DNA of 64,000 nt from Thereva unica (GCA_949987705.1 OX465283.1:157371850-157435849), one strand, 5' to 3'. Positions 44,915 through 55,790 are shown, counted from the stretch's first letter. The notes: a model not told the origin generated them from the sequence alone. Numbers and translations are program-made.

Positions 44915-46340
44915 TTATACCTGAATTATTTGAAGAACTTATCTGTAACAAGATTGCCCCTCTAATTGCTTCGAACCTAAACGATAAGCAATAGCTTTCC
45001 ACCAAATCAAATCTTATGATAGTGCTAGATGGTATTGAACAAGGTCACCAGTACGACGCTGTTTATATTGATTTCAGCAAGCCATTTGATCGGGTAGACC
45101 ACCACATTTTATTTATGAAATTATTACGATTTGGGATATCTGGCCCCCTTTTGGAATGGATAGCATCCTATCTTAACGTGAGAAGGTGGTAAGATTTCAG
45201 GGTTTCCTTTGAAAAGAAAGCAATGCAACCGCAGAGGAGCCACCTACGACTCCTGCTATTCAACCCGATGATTTAAAAATTTATAGTGCTATAAGGTCTC
45301 AAACTCTCTTTATCTGTATCCTTTTTACCCTTTTTTCCCCAACAACAAAATTGAAAACGCCCTATCTCGAAAACGGGCATAGATAAACCCCACCTTTTTG
45401 TAGTTTTTGGTCTGTCATTTTTTATGTAGATACTATTTTCCACATTAACTGTTGTACAAGCTGTGTGTTTGATTTTCATGGGCCCTCAATTTAATAGAAT
45501 TTTGATACCACCTTCATAACTGCATTAAGTTTAAGATTGCCCCATTGAAATCACTCAATCATGTGGCAGCTCGGTCTCATCTTCAGTGTAATGCTAGTAG
45601 AGATTTTCTATACTTCAAACGCATGCAAACCCGGATTTCTGTAGTTGAACTGGAGGTGCCTCCCTAGTTTAAATGAATTTACAGGCGATGCCAGAAGAAG
45701 GGCAAGCAATTTGAACTCAATTCTTAATCTACCTCTTAAAAATCAGGTGAACTCATTTCTTAACTGAATTTATAACCCATTTCTTAACTCAACGAAATTA
45801 AGCTAAACTATTAGCTCAACTTTTAACCCAATTCTTCACTCAATTGAACTTATCTATACTCAGTTTTACCCTTAGCTCAATCTGAGCTCAACTCTTAAGT
45901 CAATTCTAAAACCAAATCTTAACCTTTAGTTCAGCTCTTAACTCAATTTAACTCACCGCCACTTCTAAACTAAACCCTCAACTCAACTATTTATTTAAGT
46001 CGTACCTTCTCTTAACTCAGCTTAGATCAACTGGACTTATCTAAATTTAACTCTTTTCTCAACTTGAACATAACACTAACGTCTAACAAATTAGTCAATA
46101 TTTCACATCTCTTCTATGCTGATGATCTGGAAATATATAGTGCAATCAATTCCCAAAGTGATGTTCCGTATTTCCAATTCAAGCACGATGCATTACAAAA
46201 GCCTGGTGCAGCACGAACAAATTACATCTTAAAGCAACAAATTACCTTCTCCTCCTTGTTCATTACCAAGTATACATACATATATAGATATATTTTTTAT
46301 ATTGGAAATTGGGCGAATTAGAAAGATTTCGAACAATATC
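44915..46340 (+). mobile_element. LINE reverse transcriptase (CR1/Jockey-like), degenerate
   Basis: Peptides in order: PELFEELICNKIAPLIASNL (fingers), VYIDFSKPFDRVDHHILF (motif A, Asp; Ala to Pro), RFGISGPLLEWIASYL, and FEKKAMQPQRSHLRLLLFNP (GVPQGS-LGPLLF block, badly changed). After a 300-bp tandem repeat at 45745-46070 comes SHLFYADDLEIYSAINSQSD, motif C with the intact YADD box. The YADD frame 46064-46321 is the best preserved. Numerous stops mean it is dead. Confidence 0.75.
45745..46070 (+). repeat. Degenerate minisatellite of about 10 bp (TTAACTCAAx)
   Basis: Words such as CTTAACTCAA, TTAACCCAAT and CTTAGCTCAA recur at 9-13 bp spacing for roughly 320 bp. The tract lies inside the LINE remnant between the GVPQGS-like and YADD parts, so it arose within or replaced part of the element. 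Confidence 0.7.
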
Positions 46341-46482
46341 CATATGGTGAACACCGCGGCCAAACTAGGCTTGTTGTGTCCCTTAAACGGAAAAGATTGT
46401 GAGACCTGTCGTACGTACCTAATCGTACGTACCCTAACGTCCGAACATAAGTCTTGATATGGCACCGACCTAAATTGAGTTA

Positions 46483-46705
46483 GGCACTTCTGCTGAAAGT
46501 CGAATCGACACGACACGACTAATCATTTGAGTTGAAGAAAGTGACGTTTCAGTTGAATTACGACTTTCAGCACAGGGGCCTAGAGTGAAAATACTAAGTT
46601 GAGTCTAGATCCGCCTATAGAAAGTGGTGATTCTACTTGAATCTCACTTTCTTCGAATCAAACGATTTTTCGGGTCGTGACGACTCGACTATCAGCACAG
46701 GGGCC
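46483..46705. mobile_element. MITE, 223 bp, with TTA target duplication
   Basis: Left end GGCACTTCTGCTGAAAGTCG and, reversed, right end GGCCCCTGTGCTGATAGTCG, each followed by a TCG-rich stretch (TCGACACGACACGAC on the left). TTA flanks both ends (46480-46482, 46706-46708). A second copy of the right terminus, ending in CAGCACAGGGGCC, sits in the middle (46570-46581), indicating internal duplication. Non-coding. Confidence 0.8.
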
Positions 46706-46709
46706 TTAA

Positions 46710-47380
46710 TGAACGTGCGTATGTTCGGTTGCCGTACCGTATTGGCATATTTGGTTCAGGCTTAATGTAGCGCTTCAGACGGATTCTGCGTCTAAAGACT
46801 CATCTTCAGCCACTGAAAACTCCGCTGCACAACACTCGTACCCAATGTGGTTGGTGTAGTTGCAGACTGAAACCATCGTCACAATTACGAGGTTCATACA
46901 AGTGGAGATGCATCAAGCTCATTGTTTTTTATTAGCATTATCCATAGTTGGACCCACGACATAGGTCACCCACAGCGTACCAGTATACTTTGGAGACCTC
47001 CTTGTAACCAGGGCTCAGAGAGTAGTGACTAAGCACCCCCTTGGCCATGCAGTTCTTACCATATCTCCACCTTAGATTCGGGTTATTTCCAAGAAAGGGT
47101 GCTTCTCTCCACCCGACTACCAATAGCGAGCATATCTGGTAAAGACATGCTTTGCCAGGAGTCTGTTACCTCCATGAGGAAGATGCAACAGACACTTGTT
47201 AAACCCAGCCCTACGATTTTTTCTAAAAAAAGAAGGTTTTGCAATAAAATCGAAGCTGGCGGGGAATTTCCTGTCCCAAAAAAATGTAGAGCTGTTTCTA
47301 AGTTTAAATTGAAAGGGCTGAAATTTTGGTATTTCTTAAATTTCCGGTTTAACGTGAAATTAAAATTGTTTAACAAAGTT
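46710..47380. other. No certain gene; weak frame at 47099-47383
   Basis: The frame 47099-47383 (94 codons) ends directly before the 47385 start, with its TGA and the next ATG nearly adjacent, and has a basic stretch (SKKRRFCNK). A minus-strand frame overlaps it (47083-47475). Neither has a family motif. Confidence 0.3.
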
Positions 47381-47384
47381 TGAA

Positions 47385-47609
47385 ATGGACGAGGAACAAC
47401 AGAAAGAATTACAGAAGTACTTGGAAAAGAACAAAATGAAGTATCCTGACATACTGGTAAATTATGCAACGACACGAATTGCCGAACTAATAAAGACCAA
47501 GGAGCGCATGATAAGGTGCTTTGCTAAGGCTAGAAGAGCGTCTCGTAGGACCCGCAGGAAAAAGCAGACCATATCACAGGATTTTGTTGCTTGTATTAAT
47601 GCCGAGTAA
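47385..47609 (+). CDS. Possible small basic protein, unknown
   Basis: A 74-codon frame starting MDEEQQKELQKYLEKNKM and containing RIAELIKTKERMIRCFAKARRASRRTRRKKQ (read in parts). The N-terminal half looks alpha-helical and charged, the middle is Arg/Lys-rich like a nucleic-acid-binding tail. It ends in TAA, but the bases GAGTAAGG there also form a plausible splice donor, so this could be an exon. No family recognised. Confidence 0.3.
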   Translation: MDEEQQKELQKYLEKNKMKYPDILVNYATTRIAELIKTKERMIRCFAKARRASRRTRRKKQTISQDFVACINAE

Positions 47610-47743
47610 GGATTTTGGAATTTTTTGTGAAATCTGGCAACGTTTGTTTTTTTTGTAGCGGTGTTCAATACTTAACTACTAGACCACAATTACACAAAGA
47701 TGAAGCAAAAATCAAAAAGGAAGAGGGGAAATAGTGGAGGATC

Positions 47744-47805
47744 TTATCAGTTGTGTTAGAAAAAAAAATTATAATAATTGGGGTGTTGTATAACACAACT
47801 GATAA
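47744..47805 (+). other. Perfect 15-bp stem hairpin
   Basis: TTATCAGTTGTGTTA at 47744-47758 pairs exactly with TAACACAACTGATAA at 47791-47805, with a 32-base AT-rich loop. Its position just downstream of the possible small protein is suggestive but function is unknown; a tiny fold-back element is possible. Confidence 0.6.
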
Positions 47806-48419
47806 CACTTTTAATATATGTTCGATTTTGGAAACTTGGGGCGAAGTTAACGACAAAGTGTCCAGAGTTGAACATGCAACTTCTTAAATTGAGATGGCTT
47901 CTATGACTACAGGATAATAGCTACGATTCGTTAGAGAAGAACTCGTATACTTTATTTAACAGTTGAAATTGTGTTCGTTGCTTTGTTTCGATCGATTTTT
48001 TTTTTATTTTTTTTTAGAACTATTTCAAAACCATCAATAAAAAATTTTAATCGTGTATTTCTGCATTTTTTTTTTTAGTAATTACATTTTGAAGGACTTG
48101 TGGGTTGTCCACAGGCGGTTGAAGTAGTCTAGATCTTTAGATAACGAGCGAGAATGCTAAGCCTGCCAAAAAACGAATGCGGATGTCCGTAGTCACAAGG
48201 AGCTAAAGGTCTTGAATACTTCGATCGATTCGATTGACGAAGTCGATTCGATCAACTTCTATCGGCATTAACTAGCTCTGGAGCGGGTGGAGTTGAATGG
48301 TATGAATGGCGGTTCTTTCTTTGTCCTCTCTATGTTTTCCGACACTAGAGATTGATGACATTATTAATTATATTGGGAGATCAATTTAGAGATACTACAT
48401 ATTTTCAGAAACAAAAAAA

Positions 48420-48562
48420 CTATAAAAATTAAAAATAATTAAAAAAAATTAAAAAGAATTAAAATAATTAAAAAAATTAAGAATCAAAAAAAGTATTAAA
48501 AAAAAGAACTAAAATACTTAAAAGAACTAAAAAAATTAAAAGAAATAAAATTAATTAAATAT
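48420..48562 (+). repeat. Irregular (AAAATTAAA)n tract
   Basis: About 140 bp of repeated AAAATTAAAA/AATTAA words with few other bases. Low-complexity; such tracts sometimes mark LINE tails, but no LINE end joins it. Confidence 0.7.
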
Positions 48563-48769
48563 ATATCGGGTAGTCTTTATTTCCATACAAAAGAACCACT
48601 CTTCACATTTATTAGATTTATTACTTTAAATTTTGCCCGCGGTCCGAAGCATGATATTAACTGCTCACCACGAATTGTTCTCGCAATAAAGGGTGAATTC
48701 AAAAATGCAACAATAACGCAACGCTGCACAATTCAGCAATTAGAATTCTGTAGTTGAATTCTGCAGTTT

Positions 48770-48970
48770 TGTGGCCCAAGAATAGAAGCTAAACAGAAGT
48801 GGCCCAAGAATCGAACCTTGAGGAACTCCAGAGTTAAGTAAAGAATTGGTGGAACTTTTTGCGAGCGGTTTTTGAGTCGCTATTAGTTTTTCACAAATCT
48901 TGGCCAGGAAGGGTAGAGTATTAATGGGCTTTAACTCCAAAGAAATAGCAGGGGAGGGGCACTTTGGTAT
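48770..48970 (-). mobile_element. LINE reverse transcriptase fragment, internal deletion
   Basis: Minus-strand reading from 48940 gives LKPINTLPFLAKICEKLI (early reverse transcriptase block, RPI-LLP-lsKI-EKLI) and then LLNSGVPQGSILGPLLFSFY (GVPQGS block) a few codons later. The motif A region between is missing. The frame stays open for 66 codons despite the deletion. Confidence 0.7.
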
Positions 48971-48971
48971 A

Positions 48972-50586
48972 GGCCCCTATTGCGAAAGTCGATCCGTAAT
49001 CGACAAGCGACATTTATCGATTATAGACTGTCGATTATTTATAGTTCAGTCAATCTGGCGAAAAAAAAGGCGTCTGCTTGCAAAATCAAACAATTGGATG
49101 AAACTTGGTGGAGTAGGTAGGAAGTGATGTTAGAAAGTGACCTTGCTGAAGGCCGCCTGATACTCGTGTGCGTTTTTGAAAAAACTCAAAAAAACTTCAA
49201 AAAATATTTTGAAATGGATTTATCTCGAAAACTAAGGATCTTACAAACAAATGTTTCAAATAAAAAATGTAGAGGACATCGTTATCTACATTTTTTGTCA
49301 TTGGTGCAACATTGTACAACAAAAAGTGTGCGCAGTAGGTGGCGCTAAAGTGCTCAAAAAAGGGTTTTTCACCCTTTTCACCCTTAAATTTTATTTTTTC
49401 AGCTACAATCCAAATGGGAAAATTGTTCCTTTCAAAATTACGAACAACTTTTATTTAAACATTTTTTTCATACGACTTACCGTTTCAGAGCAGCAGCTTG
49501 ATGAAGTATGGAAATCCCAATATTATGCTTGCACAAAGTATAAAGACAAGCAAAGTGCATATAAAAGATGTAAATTTTTGTTTATAACAAATAAATATTA
49601 GTTTGAAGTATTAAAATTAGACATTTATAATACGTTTTCTATCATTTACGTTTCAAAGTTATAGTGTAGTGAAATGCTGCGTGAACAGCGCACAGGTATA
49701 CAATGAAATGCGCACAGGTATAAAAAATACGGATTATACATTTCTAATTTTGATAATTATTAAAAAAATTATTTGTTATAAACATTATTAATTGTTACAT
49801 TCAAAGTTAAACAAAAATGACATCTTTTATATGCACTTTGCTTGTCTTTATACTTTGTGCAAGCGTAATATTGGGATTTCCATACTTCATCAAGCTGCTG
49901 CTCTGAAACGGTAAGTCGTATGAAAAAAATGTTTAAATAAAAGTTGTTCGTAATTTTGAAAGGAACAATTTTCCCATTTGGATTGTAGCTGAAAAAATAA
50001 AATTTAAGGGTGAAAAGGGTGAAAAACCCTTTTTTGAGCACTTTAGCGCCACCTACTGCGCACACTTTTTGTTGTACAATGTTGCACCAATGACAAAAAA
50101 TGTAGATAACGATGTCCTCTACATTTTTTATTTGAAACATTTGTTTGTAAGATCCTTAGTTTTCGAGATAAATCCATTTCAAAATATTTTTTGAAGTTTT
50201 TTTGAGTTTTTTCAAAAACGCACACGAGTATCAGGCGGCCTTCAGCAAGGTCACTTTCTAACATCACTTCCTACCTACTCCACCAAGTTTCATCCAATTG
50301 TTTGATTTTGCAAGATCCATTTGCCAGATTGACTGAACTATTAGTTTGATATTGCGAATGTCGACTATAATCAAAACTTGTCGATTGACAGTCGACTTTT
50401 ATCGATTGCTTTTTTGCTCACGACAAATTTTGCCAGGAATTTCAGCAAAAAACTGCCCAAAATAATTTTCTAAATCAGAGTAGGCCAAATATTTGTCGAT
50501 TGGGTTACACAATGCCAAAAAGAAAATTAATCGACCCAATCGACTATAGTCGAGTCGATCGTTAATCGACACTCGCAATAGGGGCC
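48972..50586. mobile_element. MITE of the GGCCCC family, split by a palindromic element
   Basis: Left end GGCCCCTATTGCGAAAGTCG and, reversed, right end GGCCCCTATTGCGAGTGTCG. The sequence is a copy of the 314-bp element at 55878-56191 in opposite orientation, with the 1299-bp palindrome inserted within it. No target duplication can be recovered from its flanks (ATA and TGA). Confidence 0.88.
49042..50340. mobile_element. Near-perfect palindromic element, 1.3 kb, nested, TTA duplication
   Basis: Two arms of roughly 590-610 bp are reverse complements, with outer words TAGTTCAGTCAATCTGGC and its complement. The spacer is about 49630-49725. The surrounding MITE shows TTA on both sides (49039-49041 and 50341-50343); the intact sister copy has a single TTA at the same place. 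The arms encode identical short frames in mirror orientation (49251 plus, 50140 minus), a by-product of symmetry. No transposase; any transcript would be a long hairpin. Confidence 0.92.
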
Positions 50587-50675
50587 TGACTATTGCCAAA
50601 CGTACGGCAATGCACATTCGCACTGCCATCTTGCAATTATTTTAATAATGTCAGGTGGTCGAAATCATCAAATTC

Positions 50676-51329
50676 GGGCACTTTCGAGAATTAACCATGG
50701 TAGCTACCGGTCGAACCAGCAGCTAATTTACCATGTTCGAATATTGATCACTTACCATAAGTTACCACTCACCATGTTCGAATATTCACCGGTAAAGTAA
50801 CCGCAGTCTCACCACAGGAACCATATTTGTGTGATGGTTGAAGTGGTAGTTTGGCTGCGTTCGGTATCGTCATTTGCAGGGCAGTAGACGCAACTCATTC
50901 GTTCGGTATTGCAGTCAGGTGTTCGGAATCGTCATTTGCAGCGCTTGCTTTTGTAAAACTAGTCACTTCTGCAAACTGTATCAGTCAATTTTGCAGCCGA
51001 CGCAGTTGATTGACGGTCGCTTGACGATACCGAAAGCAGCCTATTTACGTTTTTACCGTTACAATAGTTTTTAGATTTCGCATTTTTTTAGAGTACTTTT
51101 CTGCAAATACACAGACTGTAGATATTTATAAAAAAAAAAAATAGGTTTAAATTAGAATACAAACTCTTGTACATGAAAAAAACACAAATGTCAAATTTTC
51201 GTTCGAAAATTAACCACATAACCACATCTATCAGTCGGTAAAAACTAACCACACTAACCTTGATCAGCTTACCAATATGGTACCGTCACCAAAAAGGTAG
51301 CTACCACTGGTGAATTCTCAGAAATGCCC
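50676..51329. mobile_element. MITE, 654 bp, TTC duplication, with a nested MITE
   Basis: Left end GGGCACTTTCGAGAATTAAC and, reversed, right end GGGCATTTCTGAGAATTCAC. TTC flanks both (50673-50675, 51330-51332). It carries the words TTACCATAAGTTACCAC and TACCATGTTCGAATATT found in the shorter relative at 43361-43583. A 189-bp MITE sits at 50853-51041. Confidence 0.75.
50853..51041. mobile_element. Nested MITE, 189 bp
   Basis: Left end GGCTGCGTTCGGTATCGTCA and, reversed, right end GGCTGCTTTCGGTATCGTCA. A right-hand part of the same element lies at 51333-51424. The element is non-coding. Its short frame (50874-51074) is chance. Confidence 0.8.
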
Positions 51330-51332
51330 TTC

Positions 51333-51424
51333 GCAGTAAAACTAGTCACTTCAGCAAACTGCATCAGTCATTTTTGCAGCCGACGCAGTTAATTGACGAT
51401 CATTTCACGATACCGAAAGCGGCC
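51333..51424 (+). mobile_element. Truncated copy of the 50853-51041 MITE
   Basis: GTAAAACTAGTCACTTCAGC through CACGATACCGAAAGCGGCC matches the right half of the nested MITE. It starts immediately outside the end of the 50676 MITE, so the larger MITE may have inserted into a copy of the smaller one, or the copy is separately truncated. Confidence 0.7.
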
Positions 51425-51599
51425 TTATTAGAGTAGTCACGATAGGTAAGGGAACTTAGCTACAGACCTGCAATTGCTGCATTCTGAAGTGATACCGGAG
51501 TGATGCATTTGGGAGTTCGCCCTAATTGTTTTCTCAGATGGGAGGGTCGACATTAAAGCTATGGTACACGAAAATAATATGATCCAGGCAACTAGGAGA

Positions 51600-52790
51600 T
51601 TTGGTTTTGGAAAAGAATAGAGCTGCGTATCGTCTTCAGCGCAGTACCGGGAGCATCAGTGAAAAAAATTATTGGTACGCTATAATTCTATGCCAACAAA
51701 TTGAGAAAGGTATCCGATGAAGAAGTGCACACGCGATTTCAGTATCCTTCAGGCGTCCCTGAAAGACGCAAAAAATACTTTACCACCGATATTTTTTAAT
51801 CTATCCCAGACATGAAACAAATATTTTTAAATTCCTGACAACTCAACTTTTGGAAAACCTCCCGCAGATTGGTCAGATGTTCCTCGAAGCTTTTTCAAAC
51901 AGAGACGTCTTCCACGTCAATCCTCACAATACGCAGTCGTTCGAATGCTGCTACAGCATTACACAGTTCAAACAGTATAACTGTAAACTGTCACAAGCCG
52001 TTTCCTCCTAGAGAAGGCTGTGTTTTCTCGGTCTTTTGGATGAATTTCGACTAGCCAATAGCCGCTCTTAAGCTTCAACTTTGAGACTCAGACAAAGTAT
52101 CCAATGTGTCATCGATACGAGGTAGCGGGTGGCTATCCTTTTTAGTGATATCATTTAACAGTCAATGATCCACGCAAAACCTGTGCTTCAACGTTTCTTT
52201 CAGACTAAAACCACGGGAGACATTCAAGAGTTTTTCGACCCCTCTATAACGCCTTATTTTCTCATATCCTCAATCATGTTGGATGGTTCTTTCCGCTGGG
52301 TTAGTGGCAGTTTTCTCGGCGATTGCTTGATTGGCTGGAGATCTCTGGTGTTCACCCTACGTTGAACGATATTCGTTTTCCCAAAGTCTTCATCTTTCAC
52401 GGTGAAGATATCACTAAAATATTCCATTAACTTTCTCGCCTTGAGGTACTACTGATGTTCGAGAAAATTAGTTGAGAGTAATTTTAGTCTGTATCGGTAT
52501 GCGTCTTTCAAACACTTTTTTACTGTCCAAGTCAGCCCGGTAACAGATCTTGAAGCACCAGTATCTTTGTGCATTTATCGACCCCAACTTTCCTCTAGAA
52601 TCTAGAGTCTAGATGACAAAGCTGCTGTTGCCCCGATGCAGTTGGTTGAAGTTGACGATGACACCAGGGATTCAATTACACCTGACCAACCCCTTCACAT
52701 TTTGCCGGTGTCCACAATTTTCACAGCAAGTTGAGCCACTTCTATAATCTGGATATTTCGGTTTTCTTCGCTTTCGAAAATTTGTTTTAA
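51600..52790 (-). mobile_element. Ty3/gypsy-type LTR retrotransposon, gag end to reverse transcriptase, degenerate
   Basis: Minus-strand blocks run from high to low coordinates. CENCGHRQNV near 52725 recalls a nucleocapsid zinc knuckle. DTGASRSVTGLTW near 52550 resembles the protease active site (DTGA). Reverse transcriptase blocks follow: LMEYFSDIFTVKDEDFGKT, then RRVNTRDLQPIKQSPRKLP, GVIEGSKNS and MSPVVLV. A frame change is followed by KLKSGYWLVEIHPKDREN, corresponding to DLKSGYWQVE. The YLDD box is not recognisable. Stops abound, and LTRs and integrase are not seen. It is a genomic relic and cannot be functional. Confidence 0.8.
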
Positions 52791-53229
52791 AGTCGACTAG
52801 GTACAACCCCGCTTAGCAGTGATCGACTGTAATATTTCAGCTACTGTGCTATCAACCCAGGCTCAACCCAGTCATAAACGTGGTTTGAGTAGAAACTTGG
52901 TCCACTCAACCTTACTGATCTTTCTTACCTTAGTCCATATGATATTTCGCCTCATATACGTGGGGTTAAGTTATAATTAGGTTGGAGTGGCATTTGTTTT
53001 GTTTGTTTGGCTATGTTTTGATTTCAGCTCAACTCGATTTCAACCCAAAGTGAGCTTAACTCGACATCATATCATCATATCATGGTCGTTGGAGGCTGCA
53101 GTTCTGAAGACTTCCTGTGGAGTTTTGACCTATGTAGGTTGGCTCTGATGGTTTCTAGTTCGATTTAGAGTTTTGCAGATCATACCCTTTACATCTTCTA
53201 TTTTGATAACCAGCTTTTTGTCGACAGAA

Positions 53230-53500
53230 AGGGACATTAATTCTGAAGTTCGTTTTTAAATAGAACAACTCAACTGTGGATAAACTTTCGGTGTCTATCT
53301 TTCGGAACTCTTTTATTATTCCTAAATTTCAAACGTAGAATTCATCGCTACCTGTATCTGCACCGCAAAACACCCCTAACTAACTTCTATTTTTTAAACT
53401 AAGCTTACTGCTGGACATTCCATCATGACCTGAACGACATGACCGATTAGTACAAAAGTTAAATCTTAGGCTTGGTTTTCCCACATAAAAAATCTTATTT
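53230..53500 (+). mobile_element. LINE 3'-end fragment (tail family, copy 5)
   Basis: AACTAAGCTTACTGCTGGAC, then ATGACCTGAACGACATGACC and GATTAGTACAAAAG, with ACATAAAAAATC at the end, match the tail at 15596-15700. Upstream, short peptide hints of the family C-terminus (RRIHRYLYLH) precede it. Confidence 0.6.
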
Positions 53501-53689
53501 TGTTCGACAGCTTACATATCGCTGGAATTGTACTCGACCAACCACGTTATTCTCTGATTTGACGGGTTCCGTGTGCGTTCCAAAAAAAGGAGATCCAGTG
53601 TGGCTGATCCAATTCTACTCTATTTGCGAATTTCGTTATCTATTTTTCCATGGATGGCATAGAGCTATATGGTTCAACATTTTTTTAAA

Positions 53690-53940
53690 ATCTATCTTGG
53701 CGCTGACCACTTTTGCATACACTAATAAATTAACCCAACACTTCCGTCAAATCAACCAGGACATTAACCTAATAGAATTACTGACCAATAGTGCCAACGA
53801 ATGGAACTGTATTTCCCCTACAACACTTCACTTCGAAGGCCTCTGGAAGGTTGGCTTCAAATCGTTCAAACGCCATTTTAGAAAAGTTGTTGGTGACCAC
53901 ATCCTGTGCATTTTGGTCAAAATATCAAAACGTTAAGGTA
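53690..53940 (+). mobile_element. BEL/Pao integrase C-terminal fragment
   Basis: The end of the frame 53472-53936 reads NKLTQHFRQINQDINLIELL, then NEWNCISPTTLHFEGLWKVG and FKSFKRHFRKVVGD. The block W-x-x-I-x-P-x-x-x-HF-x-GLW-x-x-x-x-KS-x-KRH is the hallmark just after the BEL/Pao integrase core. The open frame is 154 codons, but its first half overlaps a LINE tail and is chance. The catalytic Asp/Glu part is missing. Confidence 0.72.
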
Positions 53941-53944
53941 CACA

Positions 53945-55380
53945 ATTTCCTTCAATTTTTGCCTTCACTGTTTTTACGCATCCCGCATTGTTTCGCCGCT
54001 ACAGGGTGTTTTCAGATTCTGTTGATAAAGCGTCCAAAGAAAGGCCGTTGAAATCTGCAACTACTACTTTGATTTCATTTAATTTTTCATACAAATGCAT
54101 AATTTTTGCTCAAAATCTAAAAAAGACGTAACCCGGCCTCGAACGGCTGTAGCGACTGTAAATATTTAATAGACATCCTTTCAGCAATCATTATTTACAT
54201 CATTCATTTAGTGTTGTACCAATAAATCTAATTCGCAAATAAGATTAAACAACTAAAAATCAGCTCGAACCGCCATCACCGCCCTTTCATGTATGGCACT
54301 TTCCACAACTCTATTTGCAAATAAACAAATAATAACCAAAACCGGTAAATGATTTACGAGGAGATTACAGGAACATGGCAAGGAGTTGTGCCGCGCAGAG
54401 AAAGCCAGAATTCATGGGACATCTTCATTCGCGGAGATAAGAGTATCTTTATGTGCATAGACAAGACATCCCACATTTGTCACATATGATACGCGAGCGG
54501 AATCCCACTTTGTTGGCGGAGCGGCTCAGTGCATATGCGGAGCCCCAGGACTTGGCGTTTGAGGTGGCACTAAGGACGCAGTTGCAGATGTATCTGACTC
54601 CATTGAGGCCGTAATGCCGAGCATCAATCTGGATTTGGGAAAAATCACTCGCTCGAAGCGGTATCAGGGGTTAGTCGCTAATGAAGTAGAAGAGTGATAA
54701 AGATGGTGGAAAACAAGTAGTTGTGGCACTTGAGTAATATGGAGACTGTTGGGAGGAGGATGCTGGCGGTGAGTTTAAAAAAAATTAAGGTGTTAGGGGC
54801 ATATGGTGGAATATGGAACAATTGTTTTCAATTTTTTACCAATCAATACTTGACAAGCCCTGCTATTCGAAAAGAATTTGGAGGTGATTAATGCAGGAAT
54901 GGAAGAGTTAATAATATGTACAGCTGCACCGAAGATAAATGTTTTTATATACGACTAAGGGGTGAAACTGTTATGTATGTAAAAATACAACTGATTGCTT
55001 TTCCTGTAAAAATATTTGACTGGACCGAGAGTGGTTTGAGACTGACCCGTGAACGGTCCGATAGTGTGGAGCGGGTCTAAAAGATTTTGATTTATCCCAA
55101 CTGAAACCACAACCGTCAAATCGGTGTGCCAATTGCTCTACACACGCTTCGATTCAATGACAGCACAACTCAGTTTGAGCAACCTATGATTAGGTCCCAT
55201 AAGCTCTTGAAAAATGGATTAAGAGATTTCTTGTTAGCCGCTAAAATAAGCCAGGCTGGATAGCATCCTAAACCACTTCGTCGTATCCTTGTGTGATGTC
55301 GATGAAAAGTTCTGAATCCAGCTTGGTATTCACTCACTGAGGCTTCTACACAAGCTACCAGTTTACTTGAGTAAAAATTA
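53945..55380. other. No gene recognised
   Basis: Unique-looking DNA. The 54340-54660 part is GC-richer and has no long frame. No transposon ends are visible. Confidence 0.35.
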
Positions 55381-55389
55381 AAAACAAAA

Positions 55390-55790
55390 AAAAAAAAATC
55401 CTTACAACGGGCGAACACAGGCCGCTTGCCCTTTTAACGGGCATATGATGTCCGTAGGGTTTTTAACTATTTTTTATGAGAGCACATATAAGCTCACAAA
55501 CCCCGAAATTTGAACAAAAGGTTTAAATGGTCAAAAGGTGAACCGTACACACGGGCAAACGACGGAAAATTTGAGCCAAAAAAGAACCTGCAACGTATTG
55601 TTGAATGTGTTTCATTTGAACTTGATCATTTTCGTTATATACAATGGTGTCCTTTCGATTTATCCTTCTTAAAGATTATCGATGCACAAGAAAAACGAAC
55701 TAGCCAGTCGTCGGTTTGTTGCACGTGAAGTGTGTGGTGCTTGTTGACTTATATTTTTATTTGGGTGGCTTTTATTATATTAGTGGTTAG
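55390..55790 (+). repeat. Dispersed repeat, copy 2 (partner 20885-21190)
   Basis: CTTACAACGGGCGAACACAG, GCCGCTTG, AACGGGCATATGATG, ACAAAAGGTTTAAATGGTC and GTACACACGGGCAAACG follow the same order as at 20885. A poly-A run precedes it. Class unknown. The frame 55510-55728 has no motif. Confidence 0.6.

Noticed and set aside
49124..50267. Protein genes within the second palindrome
   Set aside because: The same mirrored frames reflect symmetry of the arms, not coding.
53472..53690. Long protein gene starting at 53472
   Set aside because: The first half overlaps a LINE tail; only the C-terminal part matches BEL/Pao integrase.
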